Assembly (NCBI GenBank): GCA_025174535.1
Contig: JALBUN010000001.1
Location: forward strand, 3,658,001 to 3,722,000
Source: Cantharellus purpuraceus
Lineage: Eukaryota > Basidiomycota > Agaricomycetes > Cantharellales > Hydnaceae
DNA length: 64,000 nucleotides
Direction: 5' to 3'
Part shown: piece by piece, positions 44,016-54,306 of the stretch
Layout of the letters: every line of letters starts with the position of its first letter
How positions within the stretch are numbered: the stretch's first letter is position 1
Position numbers and translations under genes: made by a program
The notes under the pieces: model-generated
Told to the model about the DNA's origin: nothing
The model's database searches: none
Seen by the model: only the letters and a program-made list of their open reading frames with translations

Positions 44016-44549
44016 TTGAATGTTTCCCTATCCTGCCAGAACACGACCTCCACGTGATATATCTTCTGGACACTGAGTGAATTTTTTGCTTGTTAAATTT
44101 CTGCGCTATATAGTGTATTACCCTCCCCCCTCCCCCCTTCCCCCCCGCTTCTAACAATCCTTGAAGACGCCGTCGTCGTCAGCATCACCATCATATATCC
44201 GATCAAGTTGGTGCGGTATGGGTATGTATAAATATGTTCTGTTCTTCACCTCCCTATATAGAAGGGCAGTCTGTTCGGCGAAACATCGAGGCTGCTCACG
44301 ATCATCATATACAAAAGCACGGGGAAGCTGACGAACAGATGGGTATGGAGCCATTAATCGCGTTGATCATGACAGGCAACAAGGTACATATCACATCATA
44401 CAGGATACACGGGATTCATGGCGAAGACAAACACTAGACGAAAAGGAAACAACATGAGCAAGAGGGATGTTACACCACATCTAAGACAAATATCATCAGC
44501 CAAGCCAGAAGTACACACGAAACGTGAACCAATGCGACTCACCATCACT
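44016..44549. other. Intergenic region with poly-C tract
   Basis: Contains a C-rich run at 44121-44147. A minus-strand frame (44354-44151) ends DDDGVFKDC but has no recognised domain or partner exon. Nothing else supported. Confidence 0.4.
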
Positions 44550-45192
44550 CTACTCCTCACTCCCAATCTGCCCCTCATCTTCCTCATCACTCTGCTCTAC
44601 CACCTTTTCCTTCTTCGCAGGCTTATTACTTGGTTTAGGCTTGGGCTTCGCCGCGGCATTTTCCTTGTCCGCAGACTTTTTCTTTGGACGTGAATCTTGT
44701 CCACGGTTTGGGTTCTCGGGAGCATCTTTCCATAGTCCAGCCACCTAAAGTGTGAACAAAAGAGGAATGAATGCATGAAACATAGGACGGCGTCACGGGG
44801 TTGGGAGAGGCAATGCGATGCATCGGACATGCGAAGGGGAAAGCAATCGAGGGATAGGAGGAAGGACGCACGGCCTTAAATGCATCCATATGCGACAGTT
44901 CAGGGTGATTCGCTTTGTAGGCGGTGAGTCTATCCTTCATGAACACATTGTACGCAGATGGTGGACGCTTGGCCTTCTCCTCTTTGGCTGATCGGGGATG
45001 GGTACGTGAATAACGACCATGAAGCGACAAATGCGCTACTACGCACGAGTTTTGGCTGTCTTGGTGTTGGCTGTCTTCGAAGCAGCCTTGGTCGACGACT
45101 CTATGGTCAAAAACGCGTCAACGAGGGGAAACGGCAAATCGGACACGCCCAGGGAAAGAAAACACCAGCTTACGAGTAGTTGCTTTAGGCAT
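44550..45192 (-). CDS. Small YABBY/HMG-box-like DNA-binding protein
   Basis: Nuclear, non-histone-type protein, 127 aa. Exons 45192-45174, 45100-45047, 44987-44872 and 44744-44550; phases fit and introns are 50-130 bp. N-terminus is Lys/Ala/Thr-rich (MPKATTQSSTKAASK). The core KRPPSAYNVFMKDRLTAYKA followed by HPELSHMDAFKAVAGLWKDAPENPN is the HMG/YABBY fold with conserved P..YN.FMK and WKDAPENPN. The tail is Lys-rich then acidic (EQSDEEDEGQIGSEE). It probably binds DNA non-specifically, like Nhp6/HMGB proteins. Not part of the metabolic array. Confidence 0.85.
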
Positions 45193-45785
45193 CGTTCACT
45201 AGTACTAGACACAGGGTGCGGGTAGAGGCGGTCCCGGTACGTGTGGTCAAAGCGCAGTGATGGTTGGGAACAAGGAGCAGTGTCGTATAGGACGTTCACA
45301 CGCAGCCGCGGGGTTCTTATAATGACACCAATTAGACGCGCAAGCCGCGACGCGGATATCACGTGATGCTATTCCAAACTTTTGCGCACGGACCATCGCG
45401 ACCTTTACCACGCGTGTTAGAGTTTGTTTGCCCCCTCTCCTAAAGGCCTGTCCAATCCGGAATATGGCTCTAGTCAGTTTTTCCATAAAAGGTTGTGGTG
45501 TTTACACCATGTGGGTTTATTTGAATGTGTACATATTGGTCACTTTCTTCACGACTGACATGCTTCTCAATTTACTGTTTCAGAACCACACCGCGTAAGA
45601 CGCTACTCCTGAAGTGGTCAACCAGTAGGTGCGACAATGGAAAAGTACATGTAAACCAGTAGGTGTAGTGTCAAGCCTTCTACAGGGAGGCGAGGACACT
45701 AGGTGGGCCGATGATACAAGAGTAGCATGTCAAGCATATCAGACATACACGGTCATGTCTCATTCCCTCACGTGTGGCCATCAAC
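45193..45785. other. Upstream region of the HMG-like gene
   Basis: The 5' region of the minus-strand HMG-like gene and the 3' flank of SDR6. No additional gene is recognised. Confidence 0.45.
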
Positions 45786-46829
45786 TTACGATTCAATATA
45801 CCTCCCACTGTCCTTTGGAGTGCACCTTGCAATGACCTCCAGCAGTGTCTTGACCGACATCTCAGGCATAATTATCCCCGTACTATTGGGTTTCACTTTC
45901 TTCAGGTTCTCCAGATACCTAACGACCCAGTCAAATTTTTTGGGAACTGACAGGCCGTTGTGAGTTAATATGCAACCTAATCGCTATCTTGGACACACCT
46001 TTCCCTCCCGAGGTCGCCCAGGTGTCCACCATACCAGGGCTCAACGCGACCATGGTAAACCCTTCATTCTCAAGGTTAACGCATACTTTGCAATGACCAT
46101 GTTCACCGCCGCTTTCGATGCTCCGTATGCAGGTGATTGCCCAAGCCCAGTTTCCAAGACAAAGCCACAATCGCCGCCCACACTACTGATTGTCACCACC
46201 TTTCTAGTCCCCCCTTTGCGCAACAGAGGCAGAAAACTATTCGTGCTGTGGATGACGCCCACGACATCGACATTGATCTACATCCTGACGTTCAGGGAAT
46301 AACAACCTTCAAGAGACCACGCTTACGCTGCGGTTGAATTCCTCCTCGAGCAGTTCTTCTTCTCCTTCGCTAGAGCGTGTAGTAAGCTACCAATGGTGTA
46401 TGCCGTCCTGCTTTGAAGAACACAAGCAAGGTCCGCCAATCGTTGTCTCCATCAATGGCGGCTGCGTTGTTAATTAACACGTCCAAACTACCGCCAGTCA
46501 CTTCTGCGACCTCTGCTACTGCTGCCTGCAATCCTTATCAGGGGGTTTTAAAGGTCGATTGACTGACTAGCTCGCACCTTCAAGGCCTTGTAGTCAGTAA
46601 CATCGGCTTCGAGGACATGTACGTTGGCAAGGCCATTCTTTAATGGAGACGATGGGACAGTAAGAGCTGTACTGACATTCCTCACGAGTGCGAATACAAT
46701 ATTTTCTGGAGTTGCACTCTGTTCAACAATTTTCAGCTTCTTCGGCGTTGCGACGAAATTAGGACCTACCAATTGGCGAACGAACTCGAGACCGATACCT
46801 CTAGATGCTCCAGTCACGTACGATGGCAT
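45786..46829 (-). pseudogene. Short-chain dehydrogenase/reductase pseudogene, dispersed copy 6
   Basis: Same six-exon plan as the array: exon 1 46829-46770, exon 2 46718-46578, exon 3 from 46525, then exons 4-6 down to about 45786. Exon 1 lacks one Val codon (SYVTGASRG). The exon-3 donor region lost GATTT (CTTGATTTGTGTG to CTTGTG). A one-base deletion near 46083 shifts the frame just after KYA in exon 5, and the last exon ends early at TAA (45786-45788). TGASRGIG, INNAA and YGASK are still readable. Closest to copies 1-3; inverted and 31 kb from the array. Confidence 0.85.
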
Positions 46830-47739
46830 TCTTGATTGGCTCATCTCGCTCACTCCAGCTCATTTTATGGTGTACGTTTTCATAACCAAGTCATTTTTAT
46901 TCGGTCACCGGCAAAAGTCCACGTAATGAAGACAGCAGTCCCGATCGGACATAGTACGCAAGCTATCGGCACTGTACCCTGGTACAAGCAATGATACAAG
47001 GATGTTTGGCAGTTAGCCATAGCTTAAATGCAGCCGTTCTATTCCAACTGTCTTTGTTTTTTATTCAGGTTCACGCTGTATCCACGGCTTCCCTCGATGC
47101 TCAGCTCTGAGTACTAAGCATGGACACGGTGAAGAACTATCATACAGAAGCGATGTTCTACGTACCCTTAGAGTACTAGAGGCGCGCGTTTGCGGATCAT
47201 ATGACACGGATTTGCTGACACAGCGGATGTTCTACAAAGAAGCTGGATGAGCCAGTGCTAAGGTCAGGGTAGGCCAAATAGCCACAGAGCCTCCGCCTTA
47301 ATGCCGGAGGACCGGAAAAGTACAGTGTAAAATAAAATATAGTGAAAAGCAAAACAAAAGATGCGAGTGGTGCGTGGGAAGACGGAAACTCAGATCGGAG
47401 AAGGGGAAGAAAAAGGTAGACCGGTGAAAAAGTAATACACAAGAAATGGGACAGAAGGCTAATTAGATGTCGGTTAGAATGATGGGTTAGGGAGAGACCG
47501 CATCGTAAATGATGCTAGAAAGATCTCTAACTGAGGGTGACGGAAGCTGAAACGGGATATATTGCCTGTTTCGGGGATGAGCATAGCCATCGCCCAAGTC
47601 ACTGCACAGATGAACCTTGTAGTTATGTACATAATGTTATTGGTATGTAACATAATCAAGGGATAAGTTTTTCTTGTCCTCAACATCCTTGTCAGCTTCA
47701 GATCATAGCACACATCATGTATCATTCAACCTATAGTGG
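46830..47739. other. Region without a recognised gene
   Basis: 46830-46870 is the SDR6 pre-ATG sequence (complement of ACCATAAAATGAGC...GTGAGCGAGATGAG), like that of SDR3/4. The rest has only short frames without domains. Confidence 0.45.
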
Positions 47740-47952
47740 TTTTAGTTTTTCATTCAATTCTTGATACTTATACAGGCTATTCTCTATGTGTTACAGCAGT
47801 TCATATATTGACTAAGTTTGACCTCCATCACTTCTTGTTTGCCAGCTTCTTGACAAGTCCCTTCTTGACTTGAACTCCAGATCCCTGATCCAACTCCATA
47901 CCTCTGAACTCCAAAATATTGGACCAATGATCTGAGGGGGCACAACACATAC
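47740..47952. mobile_element. LTR-F fragment (reverse of 27940-28160)
   Basis: Shares GGCTATTCTCT, TTACAGCAGTTCATATATTG, GCTTCTTGACAAGT and ACTCCAAAATATTGGACCAA with LTR-F in reverse orientation. Ends in GATCTGAGGGGGCACAACAC, beside the LTR-A at 47953. Confidence 0.7.
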
Positions 47953-48444
47953 AGTTGTCATGATTATCATCCAATCCCCCAGATCCCCACGCATATGAAA
48001 TCTATACTCCATTGGAAACCGTACATCTCCTGTAGTCCATCCAATCATCATCACGACTCTGCCCATCCATCTCCAGTTTTGCTGATGCATCAGCATCACC
48101 ATAGGAACCAGACATCTGTCCCCACCAGACTCAGACATATTCACATAAGGCCATCAGCCTTGGAGATCCATCACCAGAGTAATTATTATTAGATTTTGAA
48201 TATGTATTTAAGTCATGCTACTGGGGACTTCATTCCCCAGTTTGAATATTGAATCATGTCTAGCTCCTAAGTCTGATCCAAACTATCTAAGTCTTACTCC
48301 ATCTCTGAAATCACAGACACAGGTATTAGTGAGGGCACAGCACATAAGCTGAGGCCAAGTCCATTCCAACTCCCACAACACACCCCAACTCCAACTCCAA
48401 CTCTGATCCAAGTTCTGACCTCCCATCAGACCTAGTGTGTAACA
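47953..48444 (+). mobile_element. LTR-A, 5' LTR of the outer retrotransposon
   Basis: A diverged LTR-A (TTGTCATGATTATC to GTGTGTAACA). It is followed by GTATATTTGAACTGCC, the leader that also follows the 5' LTR of the inner full-length element (63478 downward on minus), so this is a true 5' LTR with its untranslated leader. Confidence 0.75.
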
Positions 48445-48460
48445 GTATATTTGAACTGCC

Positions 48461-49659
48461 TGTTATGACTATATTCTGTTGTGATCCCGGTTAGATGAAT
48501 GGGTGCGTTTCAGAGGGCTGAGAGGAGAAAGGAGAAGGATCAAGGGGAAATGGGGCATACAGGAGGTCCAGAGGAGTGAGGGGTGAGGTGAGCAATTGGA
48601 TAAGGAGGGGAGGAGATAGGGGAGAGGAGATAGGAGTTGAGGGCAAGATTGTGGACGTTTTTTTTATTTTTATTTCATTTTTCTATTCACCCTCCCATGG
48701 ACACTACAGCTAGAACCACCCCAGTCTCAAAAATTCCGTCATCTATTCTCCCTCCACCCCCACAACCCAGAACCTTTTACTACAGACTCCTAACATGCTT
48801 ATAGTGTATAAAATGAGACTAGCTAGCTACACAATGGACTAGATCTTTTATCTCCAAGTTTGTCTTGATAACTTGTCATTTCCAGAAGCGACTTCGCTGT
48901 TCTCCTCATAACTATTCAAATACTTTATCGATTCTTCTAAACTCAATCACATCCGCTTCTGCTCATTCACACCTACCCGTCGGTACCATCCGCAAGGCCG
49001 TACGACGCCTGTATGACGTTGTGAGCATGCATATATTTGCCCCTGTCATAAGTGACGGCATTTCCAGTTCCTATCACTTCCTCTGCTTCCAACCCGACCA
49101 ACCTCTACCCGACTTTGGACTTAGCAAGGCGGCATATACAGAATATATTTATAACATATTCATTAATGCCCAGATCCCCATTTGATCCACTCAGATCCCC
49201 ACACACATGAAATCTACTTCATTTGGGAACCATCACATCTCCATTAGTCTGTCTGATTGTCACCATCGATCTTGCTCATCTGCCTCCGGTTCTGATTGAT
49301 GCATCAGCATCACCATAGGAACCTGGACATCCATCCCCATTGGACTTGGACATATTCACATAAGGCCGTTGGCCTTGGAGACCCATCACTGGAGTAATTA
49401 TTATTAGATTTCAAATATGTATTTAAGTTGCCTGACTGGGGACCTCATTCCCCAGTTCAAATATCAAATCACACCTAGCTCCTAAGTCTGATCTGAACTG
49501 TCTAGGTCATACTCCGTCTCTGAAATCTCAGACAAAGGTATTAGTGAGGGTGCAGCATATAAGCTGAAGCCAAGTCTGTTCTGACCCCCATGATGCACCC
49601 TGATCCCCACTCCAACCCCAACCCAAGCTCTGACCCCCAATCGGACCTAGTGTGTAACA
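48461..49659 (+). mobile_element. Solo LTR-A in the outer leader, TSD CTGCC
   Basis: TGTTATGACTATATTC (48461-48476) resumes after an insertion at 49162 and ends GTGTGTAACA at 49659. CTGCC flanks it at 48456-48460 and 49660-49664. Removing it restores the leader GTATATTTGAACTGCC + ACACTCACTTATACCC, as in the inner element. Confidence 0.92.
48477..49156. mobile_element. Solo LTR of the LTR-D type, TSD TATTC
   Basis: TGTTGTGATCCCGG to TTATAACA, 680 bp, flanked by TATTC at 48472-48476 and 49157-49161, inside the solo LTR-A. Purine-rich GGAGAAAGGAGAAGG block and CTAGCTAGCTACACAATGGA are shared in part with 58467-59585. Confidence 0.85.
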
Positions 49660-49664
49660 CTGCC

Positions 49665-50053
49665 ACACTCACTTATACCCAATGCCATGCCCCACCATCA
49701 ACTCTGAACATGCACAAACAGTCAAAGTGCCTGCCCCCAGCATCGAGACCATCCCCAAAGTCATCAAAGAGCCAACAGGCCACATGGAGTCTGTAGACAA
49801 AGAAGGTGACATTCTGCCTCTGCCAAACCTTGCAGAGGCTATCTCCCAACTTGCCAGCAGCATCCGTATCCTGCAGGCTTCTAAGTCCCAGTCAGGGAAC
49901 CTGACCCCTTTGATGGCTCTGACCTGCACAAAGTCCAGCCGTTCCTGGTGCAATGCTGGCTGAACTTCTGTGACCACCCTGACACATTTACATCCGATTG
50001 GGCAAAGGTCATGTCACTTTTGCCATGTCCTATCTCAAGGGCACTGTGCTGGA
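49665..50053 (+). pseudogene. gag 5' part of the outer LTR-A element
   Basis: Plus-strand gag: MPCPTINSEHAQTVKVPAPS..., then in another frame FDGSDLHKVQPFLVQCWLNF...SYLKGTVLD. Matches the N-terminal half of the inner gag (63440-63060 on minus). It is split at CTGGA by the inner element and resumes at 63985 with CTGGACTACTTCAAGC (LDYFK), where the window ends. A frameshift near 49890 makes it non-functional. Confidence 0.85.
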
Positions 50054-50580
50054 TGTTACACACTAGGTCTGATTGGGGGTCAGAGATTGGGTCAGAGGTT
50101 TGGTCGGAATCGGAGAAGGAGTTGGGTACATCATGGGGGTTGGAACGGACTTGGCTTCAGCTTATGTGCTGCACCCACACTAATACTGGTGTCCAAGATT
50201 TTGGAGACGGAGTATGACTTAGAGAGTTAGGATCGGACTTAGGAACTAGGCATGATTTGATATTTGAACTGGGGAATGAGGTCCCCAGTTGGGCAACTTA
50301 AATACATATTTGAAATCTAATAATAATTACTCCGGTGATGGGTCTCTGAGGCCAACGGCCTTACATGAGTATGTCCAAGTCCGACAGGGATGGATGTCCG
50401 GGTTCCTATGGTGATGCTGATGCATCAATTGGAACTGGAGACAGATGGGCGGAATCGACGGTGACAATTGGACAGGTAGATGGAGATGTGGCGGTTTCCA
50501 AATGGAGTATAGATTTTATATGCGCAGGGATCTGAGTGGATCGGATGGGGATCTGGGCATTAATGAATATAGTCATAACA
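50054..50580 (-). mobile_element. 3' LTR of the full-length element
   Basis: 527 bp, TGTTACACACTAGG to GTCATAACA on +. It differs from the 5' LTR mainly by transitions at CpG positions. Adjacent GTATCTCTCCATTTAA is the complement of the polypurine tract. Confidence 0.92.
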
Positions 50581-50697
50581 GTATCTCTCCATTTAAGGCC
50601 GAGCCCCTGAGGCCTCATGTCTGTGGATTGAATAGGTGAGACAGTTGGGTGCAGTCAGAGTTATACTGGGGGTCTGGAGACATATAAAAGGAGGGGC

Positions 50698-52349
50698 ATG
50701 ATTGAGGTCTTATCCTCAATGATGTCAAACCCTTTGGCAAGCATGAGTGTGGCCGAGCTTGAGCAGTTGCTCTTGGCCCGATGGAAGGAAGAGGAAGAGG
50801 AGCGGAGATGGAAAGAGGAGGAGGAAGCAGAACGGAGACGGAAGGAGGAGGAGGAGGCAGAACGGAGATGGAAGGAGGAGGAGGAGGTGGAACAGAGATG
50901 GAAGGAGGAGGAGGCAGAACGGAGACAGAAGGAGGAGGCGGAGACAGAATGGAGAAGGAAAGAGGAGGAAGCAAAAGCCGAGCGAGCCCGCAGGGTCAAG
51001 GAACTTGTCGGCTGCGATGGAGGCTGCAAGACTGAAGGAAGTGGAGGAGCAGGCACATGAGCTAGAAGCCGCCATGGAGGTAGAGGAGGAGGTGACTGGG
51101 GCAGGGGCAACCAGCCACCCAGGAAGTCTGAGTGTGCCAATATGGGCAGGGACCCCTGAGGTCGCCATCATCTCCATTATGCGGATGGAGACAACTCATC
51201 CGACAACTGTCCCTGCGGTGGACTTGCCGTTACGTCCGTGGTCACGGCCATTATTTGGGTTGGGTGCGGCTGAGGAAGATGAAGCAGCGGAGGCAGAGAG
51301 GGTGGAGGTGTGGATCCCAATGCCAATATGGAGCTTGATGCAAATGTGGAGCCCAAGGTGGGCGTGGATGTGGGGACAGATGCAGAGCCAGATCCAACCT
51401 TGAATTGCTACAAGGAGATGGCTTGGGTAGCCGTGGTAGAGGCTTGAAAACGAGCGGAGCTTTATGCTGCTACCACCAAGAAGAACCTCGAGGTTGTGAT
51501 CTTTTCATTGAAGGCGCACCTGAGTGCTGATATGGAGAAGCGGGAGGTGGATCGGAGGGTCATATGGTGCAAGGCGGAGAGTCACGTGTTGGTGACCCAT
51601 AAGAAGGAGCTGCGTGTCGCTAGGTCAGTGATCCAGCTTCACAAGCGCAAGATGGAGAAGGCAAGGAGGAGGAGAGGGAACACTTGGAGGCCACGTCGAG
51701 AAGGAGTGGACCACCCAAGGCTCTGGCTCTGATGGAGCCATTTGGTGGGCCCGGTGTCATTTGTGACTTGTGTTGTGATGCAGGCATGGAGTGTGTGTGG
51801 CCTACCGGCCCAACTCACCACCTTCGGTCCTGAGATCATTGTTGGGGTCGGAAAGGAGGGTGTAGGGTTGATGGAAAGTTTGATCCCTGGAGTCGGAGCA
51901 TCAAGCCCTGACTAGTGGTACAAGGAGGGGTGGAGAAAGAATTGAAAGGTTGTCTAACCAAAAAGCAGCGGATGGAGATGGGTGCTGTGGCAGCTGGGGG
52001 TAGCGGTGTCAGATTGGAAGGGGCAACAACCAGTGCAGGTATGGGGCACGTCTCTGCACCCAATAGTACCATGGGCCAGCTTATCTGGCTGGTTAACCTG
52101 CAATCGGAGCACCTCCGGTGGACGGAGGGGTTGCTAGTGGACTTGGTGAAGACGATGAAACGGAAGGAGGTTCTGGAGGGTCAGCAGACGGCTGAGTTAC
52201 GTCGGCTGCGGAAGTTCATGGCCCCTTTGGACAAGGATTCAGACATGGGGGATGAGAAAGATTGGGTGTCGGATGTAGAGAGTGATGATGAGTCAGAGAC
52301 GGAGCCTGAGGTAGACAAGGGGAAGGGGAAAAGGAAACACAATGTATAA
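50698..52349 (+). pseudogene. Antisense ORF of the LTR-A element (Glu/Arg repeat and Cys cluster)
   Basis: Plus-strand coding region opposite to gag-pol. First block 50698-51060: MIEVLSSMMSNPLASMSVAE, then about seven imperfect repeats of WKEEEEAERR. Middle (about 51480-51735, MEKREVDRRVIW...) is a charged helical stretch. Near 51750 a CDLCCDAGMECVW motif resembles a Cys cluster. The last block, 51915-52349, ends in an acidic tail (DVESDDESETEPEVDKGKGKRKHNV). Frame changes separate the blocks, so introns or lesions are present. Counterparts: 28529-29339 and 37253-37636. Function unknown; not gag or pol. Confidence 0.6.
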
Positions 52350-52881
52350 GAGATGAAAATGATTTTGATTATAAATTTTGGAGCAGAGAAAAATGAGGTG
52401 GAGTGATTCCTTTGGAGTTTTCTGGGCAGACTTGTAATTTCCCTTGTGACTTGTAATAAAATGATGATGTGAAATAATAGAATTAGCATTAGTAATCAAA
52501 ATTAAAGATTCATAAGAGGGCCAGGTTTGTCTGGATAAGCGGAGTGAAAGTCAGAGACAGATGCATGATCAAGTTCAGACGTGGAGATCCATGAGGACTC
52601 TTCGTCGGTGCCTTCGTATCCAGTCCATTTGACTAAGTACTGGAACTTGCATTTGTATCAATGGTCAATCTTCGAGTCCAGGATCTCAGATATCTCATAT
52701 TCATTATCTCCTTTGATGATGATCAGGGGAGGTGGAGGTTGCGTGCGACCGGAGACCTTGTTTGTAGTAGCAGGTTCAAGCATTGATATATGGAAGACCA
52801 GATGAACTGCTCAGAAGTGGTCAGGGAGGCGAAGGGTGAAGGACCTGCTGCCTGCACGAGCAATGACCTCATAAGGACCTA
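52350..52881 (-). pseudogene. pol 3' end with chromodomain (inner element)
   Basis: Minus-strand reading: GPYEVIARAG, GDNEYEISEILDSKID, then KFQYLVKWTGYEGTDEESSW and a 3' UTR down to 52350. The chromodomain follows the integrase in chromoviruses. It is separated from the rest of pol (56725 upward) by the rearranged block. Confidence 0.8.
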
Positions 52882-54306
52882 TGTATGGGAACCACCTTTT
52901 CCCTATCAAATCCTATTTATGCAGCACCAATGTGCTATTCTTTGCTTTTCCATTCCTAAATATCAGCATATATTTGATGCTTGTACCTGGAATGGACTTA
53001 TTCAAATATTCTCTATTTTTCCATATTTTTCTGGGAATATTCCATGCAGAACTCGGCCCAGAATCATTTATTTCTGCTGTGCTACAGTTGTGGACCCCTA
53101 GGCACCCACAAACCTTCACACAGCCGGCTATCCACCTTTGGACCAGGCATTCAGCCTGAATTCAAGCTCAGATGTCTCTGATCAATAAATATTCTCTAAC
53201 TTGACAACCACAGCCTCTCAGGGCACTATTTTCCATGCAGATCATCACCTGACATGTGGCTATCCATGGCTGTCCAAACCAGTGCAGAAAACAGGGTGGA
53301 CACCCTTCTTTTTGCCTGATCAGTGCCTAGTTCAGGGATCAGATCAGGTGATGGGTGATCAAATCAGGTGATTGCCTTGGAATATTCTACCCCTTTCCAT
53401 AACATTCTAGCTGTTTCCTTCTATTATTAGATAGAACATTCCAGAACCATTATTCAGCTCCTGATCAGTGTTAGTGCAGTCATCAGAACCTGTGATTGCT
53501 TGGAATATTCTACCCCTTTCTTCCACCTTCCACAACCTTCCAGTAGTTTCCATCTATTAATAGGTAGAATATTCCAGAACCATTACTCAGCCCCTGTAAA
53601 TACAATATATAAGGAGGTCATTCTGCCTCTGAAATAGTAACATATCCTACCCATCTTCTGCACACCAGTGTGACTAGAGTGACATACAGTGTCATCCTCT
53701 ATATCTCAGTAACTGTTGATTACCAGTTCAAGGATCTTTTACAGTTGTGTAACTGTACTTGATTGCACTCGAAGTAGTGATTGTCCTGCTTTGGGCGTGA
53801 GTGTAGTATCTGCCTCACGTGACTACAAATCTACAGGGTGAGATTGTCTGTCAATAGTCCTGTCATTAGTGCTCTTGTTTAAGTAACTAGTATGTACTGC
53901 CTTTGCAGAGCATTAGAAACTTGAACTTGTGTGAAGCAGTTGCTAGACTGCTTCACACATCACTGTTACCCGCTTCTGAGTGCCACTGGTTGGACAGTTG
54001 GATTCATCCACCTACTTTCTTTAGCCTCTAAGTGCATTCCCCTCTTTTTGGAATATCTGGACCCCTAAGTGTCCATGAACTCTAGACTCTGGAAGTCTTA
54101 TTCATTTCTTGCTGCTAAGAAACATATTACTTTTCTGTGTATAGTCTGCATTGACCAATACAAAGGATTGTAACCAAAGTACAAACGTTAAATTGTTTCT
54201 GGAGTTGTGCTGCAGCAGGGTTTGATATTCTTCTCAGCTGTTCGTTCATGGAATTGTGGTGATTTAGAGTTTGCCCTAACACCATAATTTTGCAGGTTCC
54301 AAAACA
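52882..54306 (+). mobile_element. LTR-E at the rearrangement junction
   Basis: TGTATGGGAACCACC to GGTTCCAAAACA, 1425 bp, complete. Left flank is minus-strand chromodomain, right flank is plus-strand RT, and flanking pentamers (ACCTA, GGAGT) do not match, so it lies at a recombination breakpoint rather than a simple insertion. Confidence 0.85.

Noticed and set aside
44121..44147. C-rich tract as a possible telomeric or origin signal
   Set aside because: No repeat unit such as TTAGGG; just a low-complexity run.
50615..51177. Minus-strand Pro/Ser/Leu-rich frames
   Set aside because: Shadow of the same minisatellite; not conserved as protein between copies.
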